A DNA stretch of 64,000 bases from Jaapia argillacea MUCL 33604. Its lineage: Eukaryota > Basidiomycota > Agaricomycetes > Jaapiales > Jaapiaceae. The notes beneath the pieces were generated by a model. That model was not told the DNA's origin. It saw only the letters and a list, made by a program, of their open reading frames with translations, and ran no database searches. Positions 21,321 through 31,571 of the stretch are shown here, in pieces. The position numbers and the translations under genes are program-made. Location of the stretch: the NCBI GenBank assembly GCA_000697665.1, contig KL197740.1:330441-394440 (forward strand). Reading direction: 5' to 3'. Position 1 is the first letter of the stretch. Each line of letters opens with the position of its first letter.

Positions 21321-24048
21321 TCAAAACAATCCCAAAAGGTCATCCTGCGGTTTCTGCGACACAGGTGACCCAACACCGGACCCAAATCCACTCTGAGGAA
21401 CAGCAGAAACAGGTGACCCAACTCCATTCCCAAACGCCAACCCTCCCAAAGAATTCTGCGACTGGGTCGGTGCCATCGCATTCCCAGTATTCCCAAATAT
21501 CGACACTAAATCATCAAGAGGGTTGGTAGAAGTACCAGCGATGAGACTGGCTGCAGCAGGAGTCTGTGGGATAGCAGTGGTAGCAGCCAACCCAAACGGC
21601 TGACTAACACCCGCATCTGGTACATCATCGAAATCGAGGAGATTCTCAGATTGTTGGCCGTGAGCGACAGTTTGTAACGCTCTCTGCGTAGCGAGTTTGT
21701 CATCGGCGCTGAGAAGAATACGTTAAGACGATATACCACAACCAAACTCATTGAGGATACGTACTCGAGTCCTTTCCGTTGTACCGAATCTGCACCGACC
21801 CGCCCTCGTCCGATAAACGTCTCTTCGGGTTTATGATACATACTCGCAAGTGACCCAACTTCCCCAAGGAGCTCTTCTAACAAGGCTGGTGAAACCGTCG
21901 TTCGTGCAAGCGATATGGGAGGTCGATGAGCGAGCACGACAGCCTGGTCAATATATTAGTCACCAACTATCACTTATGAATGATGAATGATGAACGGCGT
22001 ACCTTCGCAGCAGCAGGATCCGAAGACAATAATCGCCAATAAATGTAAGCCCGGTCACGGACATCTGGCGAATCACAATCCTTCGTCGCTGTATTCAAGA
22101 TTCGCTGAACCAACGCTTGTGAGACGTCTGGTTTCTTCAGGAATAACTTGACGACGGCCGTCAGAGTCTGCAGCTGCACCTGCATTCCACCCACACGATA
22201 TCAGGAATGTGGTCAAATGTGGCGATTGGGAATGCTTACGGGGTATGACTCCTCTGTGAATGTGTCGACGAACATGCTGAGGAGTTCATCGGCGTTGTCG
22301 ATTCTGCTCGCATACTCGCCGATGATCCAGATGAGAGCGGCTTTCGCTTCGGGTTCATCCAATTCATCGAGGTTCGCACAGAGAGTGGGGATAATCCCTT
22401 CATACGTGGCGGGGTATCTCCGGAAGATGTCCTAAGCATTCACGATGAAATCAGTCATCAATCTAGCTCATAAAGAGAGAGACAGAGAATGAGGCGAAGT
22501 ACCTTCATCACGACCATAGCTTCTTGGACGACGTAACTGACACGAGTAGCGATGAGGTCCAACAACACATTCACACATCGTTCAGCAGCCGAATCGATCT
22601 TGATCGCAGCTTGCCCGATAGCCTTAATACTCTTGCGCACAAAATCAACATCAACCTCCGATGCATACCTACACCCAAATTCAGTGCCGCAAAAGTAGAA
22701 TCAACATGAATAGGACGTACTCTTTGAGTTCACTAAGCAACGCATCCACATTATTCTCATGTGCCAACCGGACCATGATATCCAACTTCTCGATCTTCAC
22801 ATACAACGGATCGTTATACTTGCAGAAGAACACCCTCATCTCGTTTTGAAGGAGGTCGGATCGTTTCTGTAGAAGTAGATTCACGTTGCGCAAGGCTACC
22901 CATTGGACTTCTGGTGGGGATGAAAGGAGAGTGACCAATGGAGGCGCCATCTTTCGTATGAATTGTTTCTGTAAGTCTTCCCTGTGAACTCCACGCATAT
23001 GTATCATGACGACCTGAACATATCCTAAAGTCAAACCAACATAGCGAGGTACGGTGTTGAAAGGCCTTACCTTCACTGCAGCGAGAACGACACTCCCGTT
23101 GACATGCTGGAACTGCGGGACTACACGTTCACAGATATGCTCCCTCTCCTTCTCGTCATCGGTCTTATAACGAGCCAACGCCGCCAAGATAGCAACTCTC
23201 CCCCATTCCGAACATTCATTTAGGGCGATGAGAAGTTTGTTGAGGATATTAGTGGTGACGACGAAGATGGCCGGATCTTCAGGGTTGTAACCCGGATTTG
23301 AAGTAACAGCAGTATGAATATCGCTCAACGCTGCGACAGTGTTGGCCACGACCTAATCGCAATCTATCAAACACCAGAGAAACGGATGAACATGAGGTTG
23401 ACCACGTACCATTGGGTTACTATCCGCAATCATCTCCTGCAACTGCTCCAAAAACCCATTCTCAATAACCAACTCCGGTTTCAAATCATACAACTTCGCA
23501 ACACACAACGCCGCCGTCTTCCTCACATAAGGGTTTTCATCTCGCAGGCACTTTTGCAAAGGGTCGCAAAGGTAATCGATGATCTTCTCTGCACGAAGCA
23601 TGCCCATCGTCCGTATCGATAATGCACGAACCAGTGGATTTGGGTCGTCGGAATCCTTGACGAATGTGTTGACGGCGAGGATGACGAGTTCCGGTTGGGT
23701 CTTTGCGTAATTCATTAGATAGAGATAGACGAGTTTCTTTTGTTCGAGATCGTCTGTTTGCATGTTCTTTAGGACATCGGGGAATAGACCGCTGACGTCT
23801 AACACAGGCGACAATGTAAGTTAAAGACTGAAAGATACTTGGTCTCTAGGGTTGAAACACAATCACCTTTGCCAACGGTCATGGACGCTATGACACGTTT
23901 GATAGCATCTTTCCGCTTGTCTCGATATTCACTGTTGAGGTCCTGGCTAAGTTCAAAGTTCTCGCCTGCGTGAAAGGTCAGAATTGATATGGGTGGTGTA
24001 GGGTTGAGAAGGGAGACCACCTTTTCTGGGGCCCGCCCGAAAGCTCAT
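21321..24048 (-). CDS. APL2: AP-1/AP-2 complex beta subunit (beta-adaptin)
   Basis: Large chain of a clathrin adaptor complex acting in vesicle budding at the trans-Golgi/endosome. The start [20 protein letters not shown] is followed by HEAT/armadillo repeats typical of beta-adaptin: [112 protein letters not shown] and [12 protein letters not shown]. The tail is Gly/Ser/Pro-rich with NLLDFDDV and ends PQDDLLGLF, resembling clathrin-box sequence. The trunk is followed by a hinge but no large ear domain, as is common in fungal beta chains of about 730 residues. About nine introns. The family is certain; the symbol (AP-1 beta rather than AP-2 beta) is my best guess. Confidence 0.9.
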
Positions 24049-24601
24049 CGGGTTAAGGAAAGATTAGTGGAAGGTGTTGGGTAACTTTCGCGGAACAGTT
24101 GGGTGGGATGAGACTGCTTCGAGGGGCCGAGGGTTAGAGCGAGATGAAGGCGTTTGTCAAATGCGTTGATTCAGACGTTCGGAAGTCGCGCAGTCGATCG
24201 CTATCTGCAACCACCACCATTGGCCAAGGTGTCGACTACCACCTAACCTCTGATTCTGTTCACCGCAACAGCTATCCTTTACGGGACTACTACCCCAACA
24301 TCGCCAGGCGATCAAGTCCACTTCTGTCTGGGGTTGGTCATGTCATCCGAATGATTTGCGTACTGCTCATTCGAAACGGACTTGGAACACGTCTCTTCAT
24401 ATCCACACAACACCTGATGCGGTGGAGAAGGGGCTTCCAGACAGCTTGCTACTGATCACACACGACGATGATAGACCATCGCTGGCCACATCCAGTCGGC
24501 TACATATTCACCAAATGATACAGGATACATTACAACGCATGGTATCGTCACAAAGCACGAGGAACTTTCATACACATACATCTACTCGTCAAGGGGTATA
24601 A
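24049..24601. other. Intergenic, promoter side of beta-adaptin
   Basis: About 550 bases between the adaptin start and the stop of the next minus-strand gene. Short open frames on the plus strand have no recognisable content. Confidence 0.5.
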
Positions 24602-25163
24602 TCAATCATGAGCAGCCCTAGCTCCCCCCTGCACAGCAGCCTTCCCACCAGACTCTCTCAGCTCTCCCTTCTCATGCATCTCCGGATTCGTCGAAACCTT
24701 CCCAATTAACTACACAGTCCGCGCGGTGGTCAGTCTCACTTCCCCCCTCACCAGATCAGGATAGGTCTTACCTTCTGAGTCTTCCCAACCATCTTATCGG
24801 CGAAACTGGCTTTGCCTTCTGGCAAGTCCTCCTTACCATCAACAGCCACACCTACAGCGCTCCAACAATCGATACTCAAAGACCCACCATACCAAAATGA
24901 ATAGTAGACTCACCTCCAGAAACGGGCTGCGTATTCAACGGTCTATCCTCATCAACCTCCGTCTCTCCCTTCGCACTCTTCGTCCTTGGAACCCCAGTAG
25001 GAGCATGCGCTCCCCAATTCTCCGTAGCCTCGGTACTATAATCATCTGCTTTTGGGACACCGTGGTTCCCGGGTAGAGGATCGCCTGAGTGGTGCATGTG
25101 GTGATGAGGGGGACGGTCTTGTTCCATTACGGATGTGGGGACGGCGGATTTGGGGGTGGACAT
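24602..25163 (-). CDS. Small hydrophilic fungal protein, unknown function
   Basis: Three exons give about 146 residues. Exon 1 (MSTPKSAVPTSVMEQDRPPH...) has a His-rich run (HHHMHHSGD) and a basic/acidic linker ending QPVSGG. The spliced remainder reads VDGKEDLPEGKASFADKMVG, then KTQKLIGKVSTNPEMHEKGE and LRESGGKAAVQGGARAAHD. The central KMVGKTQKLIGK helix followed by HEKGELRESGGKA is a pattern I associate with small stress-type proteins in basidiomycetes; it loosely resembles CsbD-like sequences, but I do not assign that family. No signal peptide or membrane segment. A TATATAAA box lies 75 bases upstream of the ATG. Confidence 0.7.
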
Positions 25164-25237
25164 GGTGGTAGTGATGTTTGATGTTTGATATGTTTAGTGG
25201 AATTCGATGATGTTTGGGATATATGGAAATGCAGGGG

Positions 25238-25245
25238 TTTATATA
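25238..25245 (-). promoter_or_regulatory. TATA box of the small hydrophilic protein gene
   Basis: TATATAAA on the minus strand, 75 bases upstream of the ATG at 25163, at a usual distance for a strong fungal core promoter. Confidence 0.5.
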
Positions 25246-25634
25246 GGGGTTGGGAACGCCACGAAGGTTGAGTGGAGAGATGATGTCACTGGATGAGCGA
25301 CGTCATGGTACTACTAGTCCTGCCCAGTTGCTGCCCAGAGGTATGGGAGTGTACAAGGAGGACCAATGGAAGCCGTTCGTTCGTCATTGTAACCAATAAC
25401 TCGGTTTACAAGGTTTAAGATAGAAGGGACGAGCTACGTCCAAGTCCCATGTGGGGTATGTGAACTCAGCAGATCAAAATACAACTCAACGCATACCAAG
25501 TACATCAGGGATGGCAACAAACGATCGCAGAAGAAGCTCATGAATAATATAAGTAAGTAGTAGGTTGGTAAAGAAAACCCATAAGAGCAAGTCGAGAACC
25601 CATAGCACTCGCAAACGGCCACGATACATCCAAC
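25246..25634. other. Intergenic between the small protein gene and H2A.Z
   Basis: About 390 bases; contains upstream promoter sequence of the small protein gene and the H2A.Z 3-prime UTR. Nothing further recognised. Confidence 0.45.
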
Positions 25635-26192
25635 TCAAGGCTCTCCAGCCTTCTTCGCAGCAGCGTTCTTTGGAGCGGTGAGAGCTTTGTGGATAAAGGG
25701 CAAGACTCCTCCTCCGGCTATCGTTGCCTTTACCAACGTATCCAGTTCTTCATCTCCACGGATCGCTAGTTGTAGATGGCGAGGGGTGATACGTTTCACT
25801 CGGAGATCCTTCGATGCGTTACCTATAGGTTACATAAGTAAGCACTCGAACGTTAGAAGACACCGTAGGAGACGCACCAGCTAACTCCAGGACCTCAGCT
25901 GTGAGATATTCGAGGACGGCAGAGGTATAGACGGCAGCTTTAGCTCCTATCCGAACATTGTGCTGTGTTCGTTGTTTCAAATATCTGTGGATACGTCCTA
26001 CAGGGAACTAAATGACAGAGGTTAACGCTTCTCGATATTGGGTTTCTGTGGCGGAGAAAGGATGAAGTGGGGTAAACACACCTGCAATCCCGCCTTTTGA
26101 CTCCGAGTGACTAATGTCCTGGGTTGTTGAACAGTCGACCCAGCATCAGGTCCCCCACCCGCTTTCGATTTTCCTCCTGTCTTTGTCGACAT
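25635..26192 (-). CDS. HTZ1: Histone variant H2A.Z
   Basis: Spliced protein starts [20 protein letters not shown] and contains the H2A core: [52 protein letters not shown] and [20 protein letters not shown], then [18 protein letters not shown] and a tail [13 protein letters not shown]. The variant-specific features are the [10 protein letters not shown] and [22 protein letters not shown] segments and the intron-containing gene. About 140 residues in four exons. It replaces H2A in nucleosomes at promoters and boundaries, acting in the nucleus. The start is fixed by a single ATG before STKTGGK. Very likely essential or near essential and intact. Confidence 0.93.
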
Positions 26193-26900
26193 CGTCAATC
26201 TCAGTAAATTATCGCCGCTTAATTGCCTGGATGCAACACGGGTAGATCAGTAAGAGTTTCCTAAGATTAGATACGCCCAGTATAAGTAATAAGATGCATA
26301 CGTTGAGAGAAAGACATACCTGAGGGGGTGGAAACGCGAAAGTGGCTGAGGATGGTGGTGGTTCAGGAGGAAGAAGTGGACCCGCAAAGGCGTGGGAAGT
26401 GATAGGTGAAATCAACGAGAGATGGGGCACGTGCTCAATGAAACGCGTCGCGGGCGCGTCGTTTGGGAACTGGGCTCAATCATCTTTGGGATTGGACTCG
26501 TGTGTTCGCGTCTGTTGCCTGGTTTTCTGTCTTGGCTGATTGTTTACAAACGATCGTCGGTTGGATCGCGGGAGTGAGTTGGAGGTCGTGGTGAGGCCAA
26601 CTCTGTAGCATTTCCTTTTAGGGAATTAGGATTGCCGCCCCTCCACGGAGATGATTTATGCGCATCTCTCCTCTATCGGTCAGCTCGATGTCTACCGAGC
26701 AGGAACCCTTCGTATAGCATCTCTCGCCTTCAATTGATGTGACCTGTCGCAATCGACTTTGTCATTGATGATTTACCCGTTCAAGCCTCTCGCTGACTGA
26801 TGTCCTTGGCCTCCTGACTTCACCCACTGGGGCATCGACTTGGACGTATAAAGTCTGGTTGGCATTCGCGATGTTATGTATCTGCATTCAACTCCACTAA
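26193..26900. other. Divergent promoter region, H2A.Z and dehydrogenase-like gene
   Basis: About 700 bases separating two starts. The right end has TATAAAG at 26847-26853, about 50 bases before the plus-strand ATG. Plus-strand frames here (for example 26342-26539) lack recognisable content. Confidence 0.5.
26847..26853 (+). promoter_or_regulatory. TATA box of dehydrogenase-like gene 1
   Basis: TATAAAG about 50 bases before the ATG at 26901, in a position suited to a core promoter. Confidence 0.4.
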
Positions 26901-27760
26901 ATGTCTTCTCCAGTTGCTCTCATCCTTGGTGCTGGTTCTGGGATTGGCCAATCCGTTGCAAAGACCTTGAAGGGCAAAGGTTACAAGGTCGCCTTGGCCT
27001 CTCGCACACCATCGACAGACGATGAATTCTTTCATCTTACCGTCGACCTTACACACCTGGAATCGATCGATGCGGTATTCAAGAGCGTGGAGAAGGAGCT
27101 CGGAGCGCCTCCGAACGTCGTCGTTTACAACGGTGGATTGTCTTCACATCCACACCTTATCGTATACTAACGAAGCCTCTCTTTACGTGCAGCGGCTCTA
27201 TTCAAACCACTCCCCGTTCCAAACGATCCCTTGTCTCTCCCCCTTTCAGAGTTCGAAGATAACCTGAAGTTGGGAGCTGGGGTGTTCCCAGCGGCCCAGT
27301 CTGCATTGTCAGGATTCCGTCGGCTCCCTGGTGATCTACCAAAAGTATTTATCAACACTGGGAACATCCTCCCCTTCATCCCCGCCGTTCCATCATACTT
27401 TGGTTTGGGCATCCAGAAAAAGCTCGAGTCACATTTAGTCGAGTTGTTTGATGCTGCATATAGGAAGGATGGTTTCAGGTGAGTTGTTCCCGAGCTAGGG
27501 TAGTGTGGTTTGGAGTCTAACAGAATGGTGTAGGTTCTACTTTGCGTCGCAGGTGAACGCGGAGGGTGGTATTCCAGGACCCGAGTTTAACCCGGCTATC
27601 CATGGTCATGTTTATTGGGAAGTGATTCAATCGAAGGATCTCCCCGGTTGGGATTTGCGGTGAGCATTTTTTCCTGAACGGCTACGAGTATACAATGCGA
27701 GGACCAATCCTAATGCCGCTTGATAGGTTCACGAAAGATGGAGTTTTCCTGCCAGTGTAG
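26901..27760 (+). CDS. Short-chain dehydrogenase-like NAD(P)-binding protein, copy 1
   Basis: The start MSSPVALILGAGSGIGQSVA contains the Rossmann glycine motif GAGSGIG. It is followed by strand blocks (YKVALASR, FFHLTVDLTH, NVVVYN), and a TACTAAC-bearing intron leads to AALFKPLPVPNDPLSLPLSE. Later blocks are LPKVFINTGNILPF, a helix with FGLGIQKKLESHLVEL, FYFASQVNAEGGIPGPEF and WEVIQSKDLPGWDLRFTKDG, ending FLPV. About 240 residues in four exons, the usual SDR size. The canonical YxxxK catalytic pair is not seen: the aligned position reads SYFGLGIQKK. The protein may be a non-classical reductase or only a nucleotide-binding protein; substrate unknown. It forms a tandem pair with the gene at 28270. 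Confidence 0.8.
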
Positions 27761-28269
27761 TTTGATCAATCCGCTATGTCAATCCTGTGCCATGATTTGT
27801 CGACGAGGCATTGGTTTGTGATTACCTCTTAGTCTCCAGACTCTGACGATGTACCACCACGAAATGAACGAAATCGGACTTGGGACAACGTTTCGCCTGC
27901 TTGTCTCGACCACTGCTGAGTCCTCGATGCGCCGGCGTGGCAGAACCCTGCATGATACATGGTAGTCAGCGCGTACAATCGTTTACCCCAGAGTCATTTG
28001 AATCACAGATTCACAGCGCGCCTGTTGACGAAATTGAAGGCCCTCTTCAATGCGACGCGCCTCTTTACGTAAATTATAACTTTCTGTCCTGACCACCACA
28101 TTGAAACTCGAGTACGAAGGACTCCGTACTCAGTGCGAACGCTGACGTGCACTACAACCTCATCGACAAGGCTGGCTTTGACGTGAATTCCACGACATCT
28201 TTTCTCTAGCATAAACCTGAGCATCACAGCCTTGCGACAGAGACCGACTGTCACCGGTGGGCGAACCCA
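27761..28269. other. Intergenic between the tandem dehydrogenase-like genes
   Basis: About 510 bases with the 3-prime UTR of copy 1 and the promoter of copy 2. A minus-strand open frame (28003-28254) has no recognisable protein. Confidence 0.45.
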
Positions 28270-29137
28270 ATGACCTCTCCAATTGCTCTCATACTTGGCG
28301 CCGGATCAGGGGTTGGCAAAGCTGTTGCACTGAAGCTCCACCAACACGGTTACAAAGTTACCTTGGGCTCCCGAAATCCTGATGTCAAGATTGTCAGAGA
28401 GGGTGGATTCTTACCGCTGACTGTGGACGTGACAAAACCTGACACTATCGAGAATGCGTTCACCAGGGTTGAGAAAGAGATGGGATATCCTGCGAGTGTT
28501 GTGGTGTACAATGGTATGTCCGCTTCAACTCGATCTCGTCATGAAACTTGTCTACTGATACCCCAGCCCCATAGCGGCTTATTTCGCGCTACTCCCAGTT
28601 TCAAAGGACCCGCTTTCTCTTCCTCGCTCAGATTTTGAGGAAGCCATCGCAGTTGGCACTGGTGTATTCACAGCTGCGCAACAAGCTCTAGCCGGCTTCC
28701 GTTCCTCCCAATCAGACCTCCCAAAGGTATTCATCGTGACTGGAAATATCATGCCATTTGGACGCGCTTCGCCTGCTTTCATGACCGTAGGGGTTCAGAA
28801 GAAGTTATCTGCACATATCGTTGAACTTTGTGCTTCGGCGTATGCGAAGGAAGGATTCCGGTCGGTCCCCTCGCCGACATTCTGTGACTGCGTCGCTTAC
28901 TATTGCGCGACTCGTAGATTCTACTTTGCTTCGCAGGTAAACTCGGAGGGAAAGCCACCAGGGCCTGAGTTCAGTGCCGAGGCGCACGGGAGGGCGTACT
29001 GGAACTTGATACAGTCGAAAGATCAAGTTCGTTGGGATCATCGGTGCGTCTGCATGCTATTGGGGAAGCCGTCGACACTCATGAGACCCGTCGTTCGTAG
29101 GTTTACCAAAAACGGTTCGGTTTTTGGGGGGTATTGA
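28270..29137 (+). CDS. Short-chain dehydrogenase-like NAD(P)-binding protein, copy 2
   Basis: Tandem paralogue of the gene at 26901. It starts MTSPIALILGAGSGVGKAVA with an intact glycine motif and continues YKVTLGSRNPD, LPLTVDVTKPD and SVVVYN, then across an intron AAYFALLPVSKDPLSLPRSD. The acceptor used is the second of two nearby AGs, since the first would meet an in-frame stop. Later blocks are LPKVFIVTGNIMPFGRASPA, FMTVGVQKKLSAHIVELCAS, FYFASQVNSEGKPPGPEF and WNLIQSKDQVRWDHRFTKNG. About 245 residues. Here even the Tyr of copy 1 is replaced (AFMTVGVQKK), so classical SDR catalysis through YxxxK is doubtful. The C-terminus differs from copy 1 (VFGGY). Role unknown. Confidence 0.78.
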
Positions 29138-29988
29138 AGCATCGCTCCCGACGGCGTGACGGTGAATGATAGGCTTCTCTGAGGTTCTCTTCCAAGGTCT
29201 GCTTATCAGCGGCAACCTGAAGACGATGGTACAGAAAGGCTAAATCCCGAAGTCACGAAAGTGGAGATCAGATTTCTCCATAGAAACTGACTCGGTCGAT
29301 CGTTGCGACCCGTGGGGAAGCCCGCCAAGCATCGCCAAGCCCTTGTATGCGGTAATATAAATGATTGCCGAGATATCTATGCCGAGTTTTCCAAGTCCCA
29401 GCCCTCCTCACCACCGTCTACTACTCTTCTCCTTCAGTTGACAGTGAAACTTTTTCTGTCAAGTCCATAGAAGGTGTCGCTCGCCACACGCCCTCTGCCA
29501 CCTGACTTTCCATAATCACCACTTCTCGAACTCTCCACCCCTGGTATCACCTTCCACCTAGTTACGAGGGAAGCAATGATGGTAACATGTACTTAGGGAA
29601 CGCACCCTATCTGTGACTCGCTATCGATCACCTCGGAGCCGTAAACGGGTACGCCTCTGAGTGGATCGAAAGCACTCGGCCATTGTACCAGCCTGGGTGT
29701 AGATGCCGTACTATGGGACGTTCCTGCCGGGGATATATCTCCTTGTGTTGGAAATTTTGATGTACCCAGGGGCGGGGCGGGTCAGCTGTGGTTAGGACGA
29801 TGGGTAAGGAGATCCGGGCAGTATAAAATCTCCTCTCGCATCGCCTCGTTTCCTTGCGAACTCCAACCTTCGTGAACCACCCTCTTTCCTACCTGCTGCC
29901 GACCCATATCTGACATTATACCAGCAGACTCGATCAGTTGCTCAGACTTGATCAGTTGCCCCGTCTCGACGAAGAAGCCTACGCGACA
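29138..29988. other. Intergenic, promoter of SUR7/PalI gene 1
   Basis: About 850 bases, with TATAAAA at 29822-29828, about 160 bases before the next ATG. No gene recognised in the rest. Confidence 0.5.
29822..29828 (+). promoter_or_regulatory. TATA box of SUR7/PalI gene 1
   Basis: TATAAAA about 160 bases upstream of the start codon at 29989; a long 5-prime UTR would be expected if it is used. Confidence 0.4.
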
Positions 29989-30936
29989 ATGTCATATCGC
30001 ACGTTTTGTATACCCGGAGTCGTACTCCTTGCTTGTGCCTTCGTTCTCAGTTTTTTGGTGTCGATATCGGTTCCTCATCTGAGAGACTTCGATATCGTAC
30101 GCGTTTCCCAAGTTCAGGATGGTCAGACGCTGAAGCAATTCCGTGTAAGTCTTCCACAAGATGTTGTTCCGTCGTTTCTAACATCGTATGTACCATTTAG
30201 ATGGGTATCTGGTGAGTAAAATTTCAATCACATACCATGTCGAGTGACTGAAGGCGAGCTATTCACGAAGGGGTTACTGCGTTGGTTCTCAATGTGAAGA
30301 TCCCGGTAAGTTCCCTCCAGTATAGCGAGTCAACGTCGTCTGTTGCAATGTCTCATGTTACCTTCTCCAGGCCACGGTTACGAGCTTCTGCTTTTCAGTC
30401 TTCAAAATGGTAGTTCTGCCATAATTGGTTCCTCGTGGACTCGTGGGCTAGCCGTCCACCCAGTGGGTAAGTGTTGTCGGATACGGGAAGTGCTCGCGAA
30501 GTTCATTATTCTTCCATGTAGCAACCGGATTCATCTTCGTCGCCCTCCTTCTGTCCCTGTCTTCTCACGTCACCGTGACACTGGCTGCTTGCATTGTCTC
30601 CTTCCTTGCCGCCTTCTTGACCTTCCTCGCCTTCATCATCGACATCGTCCTGGATGCGTACGTCCATCATCAAATTGGAAAGATTTCGGGCGTGGGCGAT
30701 GTTACAGTCGCCGCTGGGCCAGGTGAGTACTCCTCCTCAACCCCTTTCGAACGGCAGTACATGGATGTGAACATCTACTCTTAGCTTTTTGGCTCACGCT
30801 GGTGACCCTGATCCTACTTCTGCTTGCCGGATGTACGGTTTGCTTTGGCCGTCGACGAGCATACGGTGGCTCCAGTGATTCGTTTAAAATGAGCGAATTT
30901 GGCTCGGGCGGCTTCTTGTCTCGTTTTAGGCGTTGA
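29989..30936 (+). CDS. SUR7/PalI family plasma-membrane protein
   Basis: Starts MSYRTFCIPGVVLLACAFVL, a first membrane segment. After an extracellular stretch comes MGIWGYCVGSQCEDPGHGYE, matching the GIWxYC signature of the SUR7/PalI (Rim9-like) family. Three further hydrophobic segments follow (TGFIFVALLLSL, ACIVSFLAAFLTFLAFIIDI, LTLVTLILLLLAGCTVC), giving the expected four-TM layout, then a short basic cytoplasmic tail ending FLSRFRR. Five or six introns; about 215 residues. Family members organise eisosome-type membrane domains or act in pH signalling (PalI/Rim9). A paralogue with a near-identical N-terminus starts at 63445. Frame is open when spliced. Confidence 0.82.
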
Positions 30937-31571
30937 ACACCCATCCCTATCGCGTATTTTCAGAGGGGGGGAAAGGGTTGTACAGTTCGCACTTACGTTG
31001 TAGTCGGCATTTGTGGGAAAGAAAGCATTTGTCTTGCTTTTCCGCGCCCTCTCGTTCGCACTTTCTATTCAGCACGACTTCATCTGCTGTGCACCGTGAA
31101 GCACGGGCTAGGCTATTGTCTCTCCCTTAGGTCAGATAATTAGCGAGGAGGCTAGGTGTACAGCACTCACCCATCTTCCCATCAGACCTGAGTCCTTCTG
31201 GCAACCTATTTTGATCTCGCATTTCCCCTTGAATTCTCCCAAGCGCCCAGGTTCGTTACGTCTTCCCTTCGATAGGCGCCTTCTGCAAGTCCGGGAATCA
31301 GACTACGTTTGGTGTCCATTGACCACCTGGTAGCACACTAACAGCCCCCCTACCCACTTCGGTCAGATTACCATCGTTCGGCGCAATCCTCTCCACAGCT
31401 TCTTCACACCGGCTGCTATCGTAAGCCCAGTGTTAATAAACATTCTTATGGACGTGTCCTGCCCCATGCTATGATTGAGGGAGGTTCTCAAACGTTTTCG
31501 TGGTACTTAAAAGCGGCGCCCTGAGCTGGTTCAACGTTTCCCACTTTGCTGTTTCGCAGCTTCACGACAAA
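30937..31571. other. Intergenic, SUR7/PalI to kinase
   Basis: About 630 bases of 3-prime UTR and promoter sequence. No recognisable coding or RNA feature. Confidence 0.45.
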
